Shown here: in pieces, positions 1 to 9,044 of the stretch
Layout of the letters: every line of letters starts with the position of its first letter
How positions within the stretch are numbered: the first letter of the stretch is position 1
Assembly (NCBI GenBank): GCA_963422655.1
Contig: OY730440.1
Coordinates: 62,001-126,000 of the forward strand
Direction: 5' to 3'
From: CATQHS01 sp963422655
GTDB taxonomy: Bacteria > Actinomycetota > Acidimicrobiia > Acidimicrobiales > Aldehydirespiratoraceae
DNA length: 64,000 nucleotides
The notes under the pieces: model-generated
Databases searched by the model: none
What the model was told of the DNA's origin: nothing
Seen by the model: only the letters and a program-made list of their open reading frames with translations
Made by a program: the position numbers and the translations under genes

Positions 1-114
1 TGTAGAGGAGCACCAGTGGATGGCCGATCGTCCAGTCGTCGGAGTCCTCGGGCTGCCCGACCAGCAGCCGCTGCGGGTCTCGCTCCGGGCGATATCGTGT
101 TCACCGGCGGCCCG
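1..114. repeat. Left copy of 114-bp direct repeat flanking the restriction island
   Basis: This stretch matches 10830-10943 in the same orientation with five differences, all transitions. Both copies contain the same junction: antisense remains of a Rieske oxygenase (minus strand, up to about position 80) joined to the sense-strand C-terminus of a 2-keto-4-pentenoate hydratase-like gene. Homology stops at 114. The repeat may extend left of the window. No transposase or integrase is visible near either copy. Confidence 0.85.
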
Positions 115-132
115 GTGACCTTGAGCCTCGTC

Positions 133-301
133 AGGTACGCGTGGAGGTGCACGCCGCCGGGTATGCGGCAGCGACCTGAGCTGCATCACCGGCAAGTACT
201 ACATACCCACGCCCTTGGTACCCAGACACGAAGCGGCCGGGGTCGTTACCGAGGTCGGTTCTGCTGTCAGGTACTGCGATGTGGGCGATCATGTGATGTA
301 G
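133..301 (+). pseudogene. Relic of a zinc-dependent alcohol dehydrogenase (N-terminal GroES-like part)
   Basis: Two plus-strand frames together give a recognisable medium-chain dehydrogenase N-terminus. First comes VEVHAAG, then after a one-base frameshift VCGSDLSC, GKYYIPTPLVP, HEAAGVVTEVGSA and VGDHVM. The Cys of CGSD and the HEAAG segment are the catalytic-zinc region of the family. A TAG at 299-301 ends the frame and the nucleotide-binding domain is absent, so the gene is a fragment. It sits directly between the left direct repeat and the methyltransferase gene. No gene is supported between 302 and 394. Confidence 0.6.
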
Positions 302-394
302 GCTGCGTTCACCGCTATGAAGACCGGCACCGAGGCCCGCGCGGTCCTGCTCCCACACGGCTGAGAATCCTGCGCTCAGGTACTAACGGGAACC

Positions 395-3300
395 ATGCAC
401 AACCTGTTTGACTCAGAACCGGATTTTCTGAGTGACCGTGAGCCTGTCACCTGGTTGGCCCCGCAGGGTTTGCCCGCGTCGTTGACCCCGGCGGGTATGT
501 GGGCACAGCCGACCGGGCATGGCCTTGAGGTGGTGCTGGCGACCGTTGAACGCAAGCCGTCGGTCCCGGATCTGCGCAGGGCATGGTCGGCCCGCAGGGG
601 CAGCCGAGTAACCCCGGTTCTGTTGGTGGTGCGCCATCGGGGCGAACACGGAGACCCTAAGGTCGGGCGCGTCTGGTTGTGCGGCCCGGTCGGCGAGGAA
701 CCTCTGGTGGTTTCCGGCGTTGAACTGTCTCAGGCTGAGAGGTTGGCCGAGGCGGCGCTGAGCGAACCTGATCATCACTGCGCGACCCGCTTCTTGCTGG
801 CCAACCTGCCCGAGCTCGGCCCCGACCGCTCCGATCTGCCACCGGGGCTGCGCAACGTCGGCCTGTTGGCCACTCAGGAACTTCGGGCCGGGGTTCCTAA
901 CCGTCCCGACTGGCCCGATGCCCGGGAGCGAGCTCGGGCTTTGTTGCAACGCAAGGGCCGATCGCTCGTGGAGGGGCTCGGGTTCGGTGTGAGTGCGGCC
1001 GCGTCGGGCACCAGCACGGCGATGCTCACCGTCGGTGAACGGCACCAGGCGGTAGCGGTGTTCTGCAATGACGACGAACCCTTCGACGCTTCTTCGGAAC
1101 GGTTCGGGTCGATCTCGCCAGCGGCGCAGGCGCTGGCTGTGGCGGATCGTATGCGGGTGCGGTGGGTGATGCTCACGCGAGCATCGGAGATCCGTTTGTA
1201 CGCGGCCCAACATGAAACAGGGGTGGGTCGCAAGGGCCGAGCCGAGACCTTCGTGGAGATCAACCTAGCGCTGTTGCCCGAGGAACAGGCGGGCTATCTG
1301 TATCTGCTGTTCTCCGCTCAGGCCCTAGTCGACGGCGGAACTCTGGAGGAGATTCTGCGCCATTCGGCCGACTTCGCCGCCGGTCTGGCGGTGCGGCTGC
1401 GAGAACGCGTCTACTTTGAGACGGTCCCGGCTCTGGCCCAGCCTGTTGCCGCCACTCTGGGTGAACAACCCGGAGTGTCTGAGTTGGAAGCCGCTTACGA
1501 GCAGGTGCTGGTGATCTTGTTTCGGTTGCTGTTCGTGGCCTACGCCGAGGATCGGGATTTGCTCCCCTATCGCAGCAACGCGCGTTACCGCGACCATTCC
1601 TTGAAGCACTCGGTTCATCAACTCCTTGACGATCTCCGCAACGATCGCAACCGCTACGACGTTCACGCCACGGCAATGTGGGATGAACTGCGTGTCCTGT
1701 GGAAGGCGATTGATCAGGGGAATCTCAGCTGGGGTCTGCCTGCCTACAACGGCGGTCTGTTTTCGAGCGATCCGGCTGTGTCGACGCCAGGCGCGGCGCT
1801 GGAGAACCTTCGCATTACCGATGCTGAGCTGGCCCCGGCGCTGCGGGCGCTGCTCATCGACGACAGCGCCGAGGGTCTCGGCCCGGTCGACTTTCGCTCA
1901 TTGTCGGTTCGGGAGTTCGGCACCGTCTATGAGGGCCTGCTGGAGTCACGCCTGGCTGTCGCCGCAGATGATCTGACCGTCCGCCGTGTTAAGGGCAACG
2001 ATTCCTACGTCCCGGCTCGCGCAAGTGATCCGGTCGAAGTGGTTGCGGGTGAGGTCTACTTAGAGAACAGGACGGGAATACGCAAGGCGACGGGGTCGTA
2101 CTTCACCAAACCCTTCGCCGTGGAACACCTGCTCGACAACGCTTTAGAACCCGCACTCGACGACCACATCGAACGCCTCGAAGCCTTGCGCGACGCGGGT
2201 GACGACGCCGCGGTAGCCGAGGCGTTCTTCGATTTTCGCTGCATCGACATCGCCATGGGTTCGGGCCATTTTCTCATTGCTGCACTCGACCGGATCGAGG
2301 CCCGGCTTTCGGTCTGGCTGGCTACCAATCCCGTTCCGAGCGTCAGCAACGAACTCCGGCGTTTGCGCAGAGCAGCGCTTGAGGCTCTGGGCGACCTCGC
2401 TCAAGGTGTCGAAATAGATTCTGCCGCGTTGTTGCGCCGCCAGGTGGCCCTGCGCTGCATCTACGGCGTTGACCTTCAGCCGGTGGCGGTGGATCTGGCA
2501 CGCCTGGCCATGTGGGTGCACACGTTCGTGCCGGGACTTGCGCTGTCGTATCTGGACCGCAACTTCGTATGCGGAAACTCGCTGACGGGTGTCGGGAGCC
2601 TTGATGAGGCCGCCACGGTCCTTGATCCCGATGCTGATCCAGGCGCGCCCAGCCTGTTACACGCCGAGATGACAGCGTGGCTAGCGGCCGCTGATGACGA
2701 CGTGAAGTTTCTGGGACGTACCTCCGGTGCCACCAAAGCCGAGAACGAAGCGGCCCGTGCGGCTCACCGCGATGCTCAGGAGAAAGTCAAACCGATCCGA
2801 GCCCTGTTCGACCTGATCACCGCTTACCGAACCGGAGTGCGGCGTTTGCCGGTGAACTTCACCGACGAAGCGTTGATTGCCGAACACAACTCCGACGACG
2901 TACGAGCCGCTGTCAAAGCCTTGCGGCCAGTGCATTTCCCGACCGACTTCCCGGAGGTGTTCCGCCGGGACAGACCCGGGTTTGACTGCCTCCTCGGCAA
3001 CCCGCCCTGGGAGAAAGTGAAAGTCGAGCGCCAGGCGTGGTGGGGTCGATACCTGCCGGGTATTCGAAGCATGGGTGTGAACGCCATGAACGCCGAAATC
3101 AACCGGCTCGCAGCGATGCGCCACGACCTCCAAGAGCAATACAGCGCTGGCATCGAGACCGCTGAGGCGATGAAGAAACTGTTGCGCAAGGTTTTTCCGC
3201 AGCTCGGGAAAGGCGACACCGATTACTACAGGGCTTTCGCGTGGCGGTTCTGGCAAATGGCCGCGCAAGGTGGCCGAGTTGGCATTGTGCTGCCTCGTAG

Positions 3301-3859
3301 CGCTTTGTCTGATGCCGGTATGGCTGCGTGGCGACAAGAAGTTCTGAACAAAGGAGTGTTCGCAAACGTCACCACGCTCACCAACCGCGCCGGTTGGGTA
3401 TTCGACGACGTAGAGCACCGATACACGGTCGGGTTGTGCTCTCTTCGCAAAGGTCAACACGCCGACGACGCCGTGACGCTGTCCGGCCCCCATGCCCACA
3501 AAGCTGGCTACGACCACGCCCGGCGGGGTCCCGACGTCAGCGTTGGCGTTGATGAGCTCCTCACGTGGTCCGACACAGCGTCGTTTCCTTCGCTGCCCGA
3601 ACACCCAGCCGCGCTCGGAGTGTTCCGCAAACTCCGCGCCCATCCACGACTCGTCAATCAATCAATCAATCAATCAATCAAACAAACAAACAAACAAACA
3701 AACAAACAAACAAACAAACCACAGCTCCAGCATCGTCGATGGAGGATGCGGCCAGTCGCCGAGCTCCACGCAACCAACGACAAACCCCACATGGTCCTCG
3801 ACGATGGAGAGTCCGCCCGGTCCGCGAACTCGACGCAACCAACGACAAGCCCCTCATGA
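395..3859 (+). CDS. Eco57I/PglX-like adenine DNA methyltransferase, phase-variable, currently separated from its C-terminal domain
   Basis: The 1154-residue product is the core of a large N6-adenine DNA methyltransferase. SAM-binding motif I (AMGSGHF) is near residue 620 and catalytic motif IV (NPPW) near residue 868. A long N-terminal half without a recognised nuclease precedes them. Homologous enzymes continue past motif IV into a target-recognition region. Here the frame runs through a tetranucleotide tract (3654-3717) and the first of three 65-bp units, then hits a stop at 3857-3859. The expected C-terminus is encoded in another frame (3900-4703) and again in a second copy (4717-5466). 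Loss of one 4-bp unit, or gain of one 65-bp unit, would join core and domain 1. The neighbouring PLD-helicase suggests a restriction-modification role. A sequencing error in the repeats is the main alternative. Confidence 0.85.
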   Translation: MHNLFDSEPDFLSDREPVTWLAPQGLPASLTPAGMWAQPTGHGLEVVLATVERKPSVPDLRRAWSARRGSRVTPVLLVVRHRGEHGDPKVGRVWLCGPVGEEPLVVSGVELSQAERLAEAALSEPDHHCATRFLLANLPELGPDRSDLPPGLRNVGLLATQELRAGVPNRPDWPDARERARALLQRKGRSLVEGLGFGVSAAASGTSTAMLTVGERHQAVAVFCNDDEPFDASSERFGSISPAAQALAVADRMRVRWVMLTRASEIRLYAAQHETGVGRKGRAETFVEINLALLPEEQAGYLYLLFSAQALVDGGTLEEILRHSADFAAGLAVRLRERVYFETVPALAQPVAATLGEQPGVSELEAAYEQVLVILFRLLFVAYAEDRDLLPYRSNARYRDHSLKHSVHQLLDDLRNDRNRYDVHATAMWDELRVLWKAIDQGNLSWGLPAYNGGLFSSDPAVSTPGAALENLRITDAELAPALRALLIDDSAEGLGPVDFRSLSVREFGTVYEGLLESRLAVAADDLTVRRVKGNDSYVPARASDPVEVVAGEVYLENRTGIRKATGSYFTKPFAVEHLLDNALEPALDDHIERLEALRDAGDDAAVAEAFFDFRCIDIAMGSGHFLIAALDRIEARLSVWLATNPVPSVSNELRRLRRAALEALGDLAQGVEIDSAALLRRQVALRCIYGVDLQPVAVDLARLAMWVHTFVPGLALSYLDRNFVCGNSLTGVGSLDEAATVLDPDADPGAPSLLHAEMTAWLAAADDDVKFLGRTSGATKAENEAARAAHRDAQEKVKPIRALFDLITAYRTGVRRLPVNFTDEALIAEHNSDDVRAAVKALRPVHFPTDFPEVFRRDRPGFDCLLGNPPWEKVKVERQAWWGRYLPGIRSMGVNAMNAEINRLAAMRHDLQEQYSAGIETAEAMKKLLRKVFPQLGKGDTDYYRAFAWRFWQMAAQGGRVGIVLPRSALSDAGMAAWRQEVLNKGVFANVTTLTNRAGWVFDDVEHRYTVGLCSLRKGQHADDAVTLSGPHAHKAGYDHARRGPDVSVGVDELLTWSDTASFPSLPEHPAALGVFRKLRAHPRLVNQSINQSIKQTNKQTNKQTNKPQLQHRRWRMRPVAELHATNDKPHMVLDDGESARSANSTQPTTSPS
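3654..3717. repeat. Tetranucleotide tract (TCAA)7(ACAA)9 inside the methyltransferase gene
   Basis: There are sixteen uninterrupted 4-bp units, 64 bp in all, within the coding frame just after the catalytic core. All three frames are open across the tract, so any change in unit number switches the downstream frame without an immediate stop. It has the form of a slipped-strand contingency tract. As read, loss of one unit or gain of two places the core in frame with the C-terminal domain at 3900-4703. Confidence 0.95.
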
Positions 3860-3964
3860 TCCTCGACGATGGAGAGTCCGCCCGGTCCGTGAACTCGATT
3901 CCACCGCCGACAAACCCCACATGGTCCTCGACGACGGCGAGGCCGCCCGATGCAGCGACGGAGA
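3770..3964. repeat. Three tandem 65-bp units in the methyltransferase gene
   Basis: The units lie at 3770-3834, 3835-3899 and 3900-3964. The first two are almost identical and the third is diverged in its second half. A degraded partial unit precedes them from about 3730. Because 65 is not a multiple of three, each unit shifts frame: the peptide NDKPHMVLDDGE and its variants are read from unit 1 in the core's frame, unit 2 in the next, and unit 3 in the frame of the C-terminal domain. One or four units would restore a continuous gene; three do not. Confidence 0.9.
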
Positions 3965-4703
3965 CTCTTGGCCCGTCTACAAAGGGGCGTCGTTCAATCT
4001 CTGGGACCCCGACACCGGGATCTACTACGCCTCCGCCGATCCCATGACGATTACTGAGCACCTGAGGGTGAAGCGCAAACGCCAGCACCGCACCTCGAGC
4101 TCGGCGTTCAGCGAGTTCGATCAGGATTGGATCGACAACCCCGACACACTTGCATGCCTGGAACCAAGAATCGCCTTCCGGAAAGTGACAAACCCGACCA
4201 ATACGCGAACTGTTATTGCAGCCCTCGTGCCAGGCCAGATCGTCATTCAAGACGGTGCCCCGTATCTGCTATCACTATTGGGTACGCAGCGCGATCAGGC
4301 ATTGTTGCTGGGTGTGCTGTCGTCGATGATTCTGGACTGGTACGCCCGCACGGTCATTGAACTCAACCTCACGTTTGCGATCCTCGGAAGCCTGCCTATC
4401 CCTAATGTTGACATTGACAACGATCCGGTGGCGTGTCGGGTGGTGGAGATCTCGGGTCGCCTGGCCGCGGTAGACAGTCGGTTCACGCAGTGGGCTGACG
4501 CGGTTGGCGTGCCCGTGGGATCGGTTCGCGACCGCACCGTGAAGCACGACCTGGTTTGTGAGTTGGATGCTTGCGTCGCACTCCTCTACGGGCTCGACGA
4601 AGACGACCTCGCTGTTATTTACGACACATTCCACTCAGCTACCGACCACAGCGAACGTCATACCGCCGTGGTTGGTCATTTCCGTTACTGGGCGGCTAAA
4701 TGA
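3900..4703 (+). CDS. C-terminal (probable target-recognition) domain 1 of the methyltransferase, out of frame with the core
   Basis: The reading frame runs from unit 3 of the 65-bp repeat through DSWPVYKGASFNLWDPDTG, LGVLSSMILDWYAR and LPIPNVDI to a TGA at 4701-4703. In Eco57I/PglX-type methyltransferases this segment follows the catalytic core and includes the DNA-specificity region. It has no start codon or ribosome site suited to independent expression, so I treat it as the frame-shifted rest of the gene starting at 395. It is about 85 percent identical by eye to the copy at 4717-5466, with the differences clustered in a few stretches. Confidence 0.8.
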   Translation, partial: STADKPHMVLDDGEAARCSDGDSWPVYKGASFNLWDPDTGIYYASADPMTITEHLRVKRKRQHRTSSSAFSEFDQDWIDNPDTLACLEPRIAFRKVTNPTNTRTVIAALVPGQIVIQDGAPYLLSLLGTQRDQALLLGVLSSMILDWYARTVIELNLTFAILGSLPIPNVDIDNDPVACRVVEISGRLAAVDSRFTQWADAVGVPVGSVRDRTVKHDLVCELDACVALLYGLDEDDLAVIYDTFHSATDHSERHTAVVGHFRYWAAK

Positions 4704-4716
4704 CCCCCCCCCCCCC
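4704..4716. repeat. Run of 13 C between the two C-terminal domain copies
   Basis: A homopolymer of 13 cytosines directly follows the stop codon of domain copy 1 and directly precedes copy 2. It marks the duplication junction. Runs this long are prone both to slippage in the cell and to read errors. Confidence 0.9.
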
Positions 4717-5466
4717 GCTGATGGCGAAGTCTGGCCCGTCTACAAGGGGGCGTCGTTCAATCTCTGGGACCCCGACACGGGGATCTATTACGCCTCCGCC
4801 GATCCCATGACGATGACCGAGCACCTCCGGACGAAGCGCAAACGCCAACACCGAACCTCAAGTTCGCCGTTCAGCGAGTTCGACCAAGACTGGATCGACA
4901 ACCCCGACACACTTGCTTGCCTGAGACCAAGAATCGCCTTCCGGGATGTGACAAACCCGACCAATACGCGAACTGTGATCGCCGCGCTCGTGCCGAGCCA
5001 GGTCACGATCCAGCATGGCGCGCCCTATCTGCTTCGTATTGAGGGCACCGAACGCGACGAAGCGTTTGTGTTGGGGGTGTTGTCGTCGATGATCCTGGAC
5101 TGGTACGCCCGCACGGTCGTTGAACTGCACCTCACCTTCGCAATTCTTGAGAGCCTGCCTATCTTCGATGTTGACATTGACCGTGATCCGGTGGCGTGTC
5201 GGGTAGTTGAGATTTCGGGTCGCCTCGCCGCGGTAGACGGCCGGTTCACGCAATGGGCCTACGCGGTTGGCGTGCCCGTCGGATCAGTCCAAGATGAGGC
5301 CGCTAGACACGACCTGATCGCTGAGTTGGATGCCTGCGTCGCACTCCTCTACGGGCTCGACGAAGACGACCTAGCCGTCATCTACGACACATTCCACGCA
5401 GGTACAGACCACAGCGAACGCCACACCGCAGTGGTTGATCATTTCCGTTACTGGGCGGCCACATGA
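4717..5466 (+). CDS. Second, silent copy of the methyltransferase C-terminal domain
   Basis: This copy encodes the same domain as 3900-4703, from the WPVYKGASFNLWDPDTG segment to HFRYWAAT. No start codon lies at its head. Its final TGA overlaps the ATG of the helicase gene (ATGA at 5463-5466), which is the arrangement expected for the original end of the methyltransferase. This is therefore probably the ancestral 3' end and copy 1 the duplicate. Variable positions fall in the stretches LLSLLGTQRDQALLL versus LLRIEGTERDEAFVL, and around the C-terminal GSVRDRTVKHD versus GSVQDEAARHD. Recombination between the copies would delete 763 bp and swap specificity while keeping the frame. Confidence 0.8.
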   Translation, partial: ADGEVWPVYKGASFNLWDPDTGIYYASADPMTMTEHLRTKRKRQHRTSSSPFSEFDQDWIDNPDTLACLRPRIAFRDVTNPTNTRTVIAALVPSQVTIQHGAPYLLRIEGTERDEAFVLGVLSSMILDWYARTVVELHLTFAILESLPIFDVDIDRDPVACRVVEISGRLAAVDGRFTQWAYAVGVPVGSVQDEAARHDLIAELDACVALLYGLDEDDLAVIYDTFHAGTDHSERHTAVVDHFRYWAAT

Positions 5467-8400
5467 GCACCACCGACCAGCCCGACAAGCGACTCGAAGC
5501 CGACCCGAAGCCGGAGCTGGCGGTCAATCGACACGGCCAGACCGTGGCAGATGCGCTCAATGTGTTTATCTCCGCTGCTGCCACCGACTTCGTGGGTGGA
5601 GTTCACATCGACATTGCGACCGCTTACTTCAACCTCGGCGGATACGAGCTGCTCGCCGACTCGTTGGATCAGGTAATCGGTGCTCGCATCCTGCTGGGTG
5701 CCGAGCCGGGGAAGCCCGAGAATCGTCCACGGAGGCTCTCACCCCCCACCGCCCGTGAGTCGGTGAACCCGCGTCGGGCCGCAGCTGTGCGCCTGAGACG
5801 AGCACTACAGGATCAGGGCCGTGACCTGAGCACCGAGCGGGACCTTCTGGGCTTCTCGCACCAAATCGAGGTAGGCGCCCGACGTCTGGTGGAGTGGCTT
5901 CGCCGACCGGATGTGGAGGTTCGTCGTCTGCAGAGCCGCTTCCTGCACGGCAAGGCGTTCTTGATCTCCGACCGGTCCCATGGGGTGATGGCCGGGTCGT
6001 CGAACTTCACCCGAGCCGGGTTGGCTTACAACGCCGAACTCAACCTGGGCAACTACTCATCTCACGTGGTGCGCCAGGCGCAAGACTGGTTCGAAGAGCT
6101 ATGGGACGAAGCAGTTCCCTACGACCTGGCTGCCCTGTTCGACGCCCGCTTCGAACCGCACTCGCCTCAGATCATCTACCTGCGGATGCTTTGGGAGCGC
6201 TACCGCGCCGAACTCAACCAACAAGCTCGTTCTTCTGACGCCATCCGACTGACCCAGTTCCAAAAAGACGGGCTTGACCGAGCCAGAGCTTACCTCAGGG
6301 AACGAAACGGTGTGCTGATCGCCGATGAGGTCGGCTTGGGGAAGACCTTCCTCGCCGGAGCTCTGATTGAAGAGGCCGAGCTGCAACGGCGCCAGCGGGT
6401 GTTGGTGGTGGCTCCTGCCACGCTACGAGACGGGCCGTGGCGTGCCTTCAGAGCTAAGTACAACCTGCACATGGAGCTGGTCTCCTTCGAAGATCTCGCC
6501 GCCGACCGGAGGCTCAATCCCGAACATGCAAGAGGCGAGAAGCTCCAAGGCCGGATCGACGAATACGCCCTGATCGTGGTGGACGAAGCCCACAACTTAC
6601 GCAACCCGGCCACCCAACGCGCCGACGCCCTGCGCAGGCTGCTAGCCGGGGAGCGTCCCGGCTCACCCCCCAAGAAGCTGGTGTTGCTTACCGCCACACC
6701 GGTGAACAACAGCCTCTGGGATCTCTACAACGTGCTCGGCTTCTTTGTGCGTAACGACGCCGCCTTCGCTGACATCGGCATCCCCTCCATGCGTGACCGT
6801 TTCGCTGAGGCAATGGCCCAAAACCCCGACGATCTGACCCCCGAGCAACTGTTCGACATCATCGACGCGGTGGCAGTGAGGCGTCCCCGCTCCTTCGTCA
6901 AGCGCTACTACTCCAACGACGTCGTGCCTATTGATGGAATCGATACGCAGATCACCTTCCCCACCCCGCGGGTTCTGAAGATGAGTTATGACCTTGACGC
7001 CGTGCTGCCGGGCTTCTTCGATCGCATCGCGCGGGCGCTTGACCCGGACGCCGATCCCGACGATCCCGAAGTGCTTTCGCTGGCGACGTATGAGCCGTCT
7101 CGTTACCTAGGCGATTCCGCCGATATCAGACCTGACGATCACTACGAACGCCAGCTTGCAGGGCTGCTGCGGTCGGGCATCTTGAAGCGTTTCGAGTCCT
7201 CACCGCACGCTTTTGCCAATACCTGCGAACGGATGGCAAAACGACACGACGCCTTCCTTTCGCTGCTGGAGCGAGGTCGGGTGGCGACCGGAGACGCACT
7301 CACCGATTGGGCGGCTACCGACACCGATGACCTTGATAAGACGGACGCGTTTCTTGATCACATCACAGGGCTGACCGACGATGCAGCCGCCTACGACACA
7401 GACTTGTTGAGCAGCCGAACCCGCGCGGATCGAGATCTGCTGCGGTCATTGGCAGAGGCTGGCCGTGTTACCCGAGCCCAAGACCCGACCCTCGCCGAAC
7501 TGGAGAAGCACCTCGTTGAGATCGCATTCCAGGCCGATTCTGAAGGCATCGGTGCCGACAATGTCCGTGATCGTCGCAAGGTGCTGATTTTCAGCTATTT
7601 CGCCGACACCGTCGACTGGGTCTTTGAACATCTGGAACAGGCCGTGCTCGAGAACCCGGGCTTGGCCTGCTACCAGGACCGGATCGCCTCGCTGGCAGGC
7701 TCCAGCGGCAACGCGGACAAAAAGCCTGTCTTATGGGGGTTCGCTCCCCGGACCACAGACGCCCGGCCCGGCGATGACGACGACCTCTACGACATCGTCG
7801 TGACAACCGACGTGCTGGCCGAGGGCGTAAACCTCCAGCAGGCGCGTCACATCATCAACTACGACCTCCCATGGAACCCGATGCGACTGGTCCAGCGCCA
7901 TGGCCGCATTGACCGGATTGGCTCGGCTCACAGCGAAGTCTTCATCCGATGCGTTTTTCCCGACTCTCGCCTTGATGACCTGCTCAACCTTGAAGAACGG
8001 CTCCGGCGCAAGATCAAGCAGGCGGCAGCCAGCGTCGGGATTCCACAAGTGCTGCCCGGACAACCCAAGGAGGGTCCCGACATTGCGTTTGCTGAGACCC
8101 GTGAGGAGATCGAACGGATCCGTAACGAGAATCCGAACCTGTTTGAGCGCGGTGGTACCCGGCGTGGCTCGCTGTCGGGAGAAGATTTCCGTCAGCAGTT
8201 GCGTCAGGCCATCGAGCACGGTCTCAGAGACGACATCGAGCGGCTCCCCTGGGGCTCGGGATCTGCGATGGTGTCACCCGAATTGTTCGCCGCTGGCGCA
8301 GGCCCGGGTTATGTGTTCTGCGCCCGAGTAGGTGACTGGGAGCAGCCGGAGTTCCGCTATGTCATGCTCGCCGACACCGACCAAGGGACGGACAGCAACA

Positions 8401-8951
8401 CCAACGCGTCCGCTGGGTTGGCTTCGGTTGGTGAACCCGTAATCGTGTCGGACACGCTGATCTGTCTCGACCGGGCTCGACCGCCCCAAGGCCACGACAC
8501 CCCCAGAGCGCTCGACGACCTCACCCACCGCAGAGCGTTCAGTGCGTGGGACATCGCCCGGGCAAACATCGTGCACGACTGGAACCTCCTTGCTGACAAA
8601 AAGAACCTGGAACCGAAAGTGCCACTTGCTTTGCGCCGAGCCGCTGAGCTGCTGCGCTCGCATCCCCCCGCCGATGCGACCAGTGACGAGGTCGAAAGGG
8701 CTATAGACAGCCTGAGCGCGCCCTACCCGGAGCGAACCGTGCGAAGTGTCCGGGCCGCCATGAGCGGTGCCGACAACCCGACCGAGCAGGCCGAAGTAAT
8801 CCTGACAGTCGTCGGCGCACTCGGCTTGCAGCCCTATGAACCGCCCAAGCCCCTGCCCGAGATCACAGCCGAAGACGTGAACCTGATCTGCTGGCTGGCG
8901 CTGCAACCCGCCGAAACTCACACGGTCAGTGAAAACCGAGTCCGAACCTAA
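5463..8951 (+). CDS. PLD-nuclease/SNF2-helicase fusion of a restriction-type system
   Basis: The 1162-residue protein starts with a phospholipase-D-type nuclease domain (HGKAFLI and SSNFTRAG near residues 161-180). An SNF2/superfamily 2 helicase follows, with a Walker A-like GLGKT near 290, VVDEAHN near 373 and, in the second RecA domain, HGRIDRIGS near 815. In such proteins the PLD domain would cut DNA and the helicase would translocate on it. The ATG overlaps the stop of the second methyltransferase domain copy, so the two proteins were translationally coupled. The pairing resembles split single-chain Type I-like restriction enzymes and components of DISARM-type loci, but none of the other DISARM genes is present. 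The frame is intact although its methyltransferase partner is off. Confidence 0.85.
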   Translation: MSTTDQPDKRLEADPKPELAVNRHGQTVADALNVFISAAATDFVGGVHIDIATAYFNLGGYELLADSLDQVIGARILLGAEPGKPENRPRRLSPPTARESVNPRRAAAVRLRRALQDQGRDLSTERDLLGFSHQIEVGARRLVEWLRRPDVEVRRLQSRFLHGKAFLISDRSHGVMAGSSNFTRAGLAYNAELNLGNYSSHVVRQAQDWFEELWDEAVPYDLAALFDARFEPHSPQIIYLRMLWERYRAELNQQARSSDAIRLTQFQKDGLDRARAYLRERNGVLIADEVGLGKTFLAGALIEEAELQRRQRVLVVAPATLRDGPWRAFRAKYNLHMELVSFEDLAADRRLNPEHARGEKLQGRIDEYALIVVDEAHNLRNPATQRADALRRLLAGERPGSPPKKLVLLTATPVNNSLWDLYNVLGFFVRNDAAFADIGIPSMRDRFAEAMAQNPDDLTPEQLFDIIDAVAVRRPRSFVKRYYSNDVVPIDGIDTQITFPTPRVLKMSYDLDAVLPGFFDRIARALDPDADPDDPEVLSLATYEPSRYLGDSADIRPDDHYERQLAGLLRSGILKRFESSPHAFANTCERMAKRHDAFLSLLERGRVATGDALTDWAATDTDDLDKTDAFLDHITGLTDDAAAYDTDLLSSRTRADRDLLRSLAEAGRVTRAQDPTLAELEKHLVEIAFQADSEGIGADNVRDRRKVLIFSYFADTVDWVFEHLEQAVLENPGLACYQDRIASLAGSSGNADKKPVLWGFAPRTTDARPGDDDDLYDIVVTTDVLAEGVNLQQARHIINYDLPWNPMRLVQRHGRIDRIGSAHSEVFIRCVFPDSRLDDLLNLEERLRRKIKQAAASVGIPQVLPGQPKEGPDIAFAETREEIERIRNENPNLFERGGTRRGSLSGEDFRQQLRQAIEHGLRDDIERLPWGSGSAMVSPELFAAGAGPGYVFCARVGDWEQPEFRYVMLADTDQGTDSNTNASAGLASVGEPVIVSDTLICLDRARPPQGHDTPRALDDLTHRRAFSAWDIARANIVHDWNLLADKKNLEPKVPLALRRAAELLRSHPPADATSDEVERAIDSLSAPYPERTVRSVRAAMSGADNPTEQAEVILTVVGALGLQPYEPPKPLPEITAEDVNLICWLALQPAETHTVSENRVRT

Positions 8952-9044
8952 ACGAGCAACCGTTGCACATAGTTGCTGCGCTTCTCGTACGACCCATCCT
9001 TGACGGACGACCCGTCCTTGACCTCGTTGCAATCAACCGACCCG

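Noticed and set aside
395..8951. Complete DISARM or BREX locus
   Set aside because: Only an adenine methyltransferase and a PLD-SNF2 protein are present. No DUF1998 protein, DrmB, PglZ, BrxC or Lon-like gene is found alongside.
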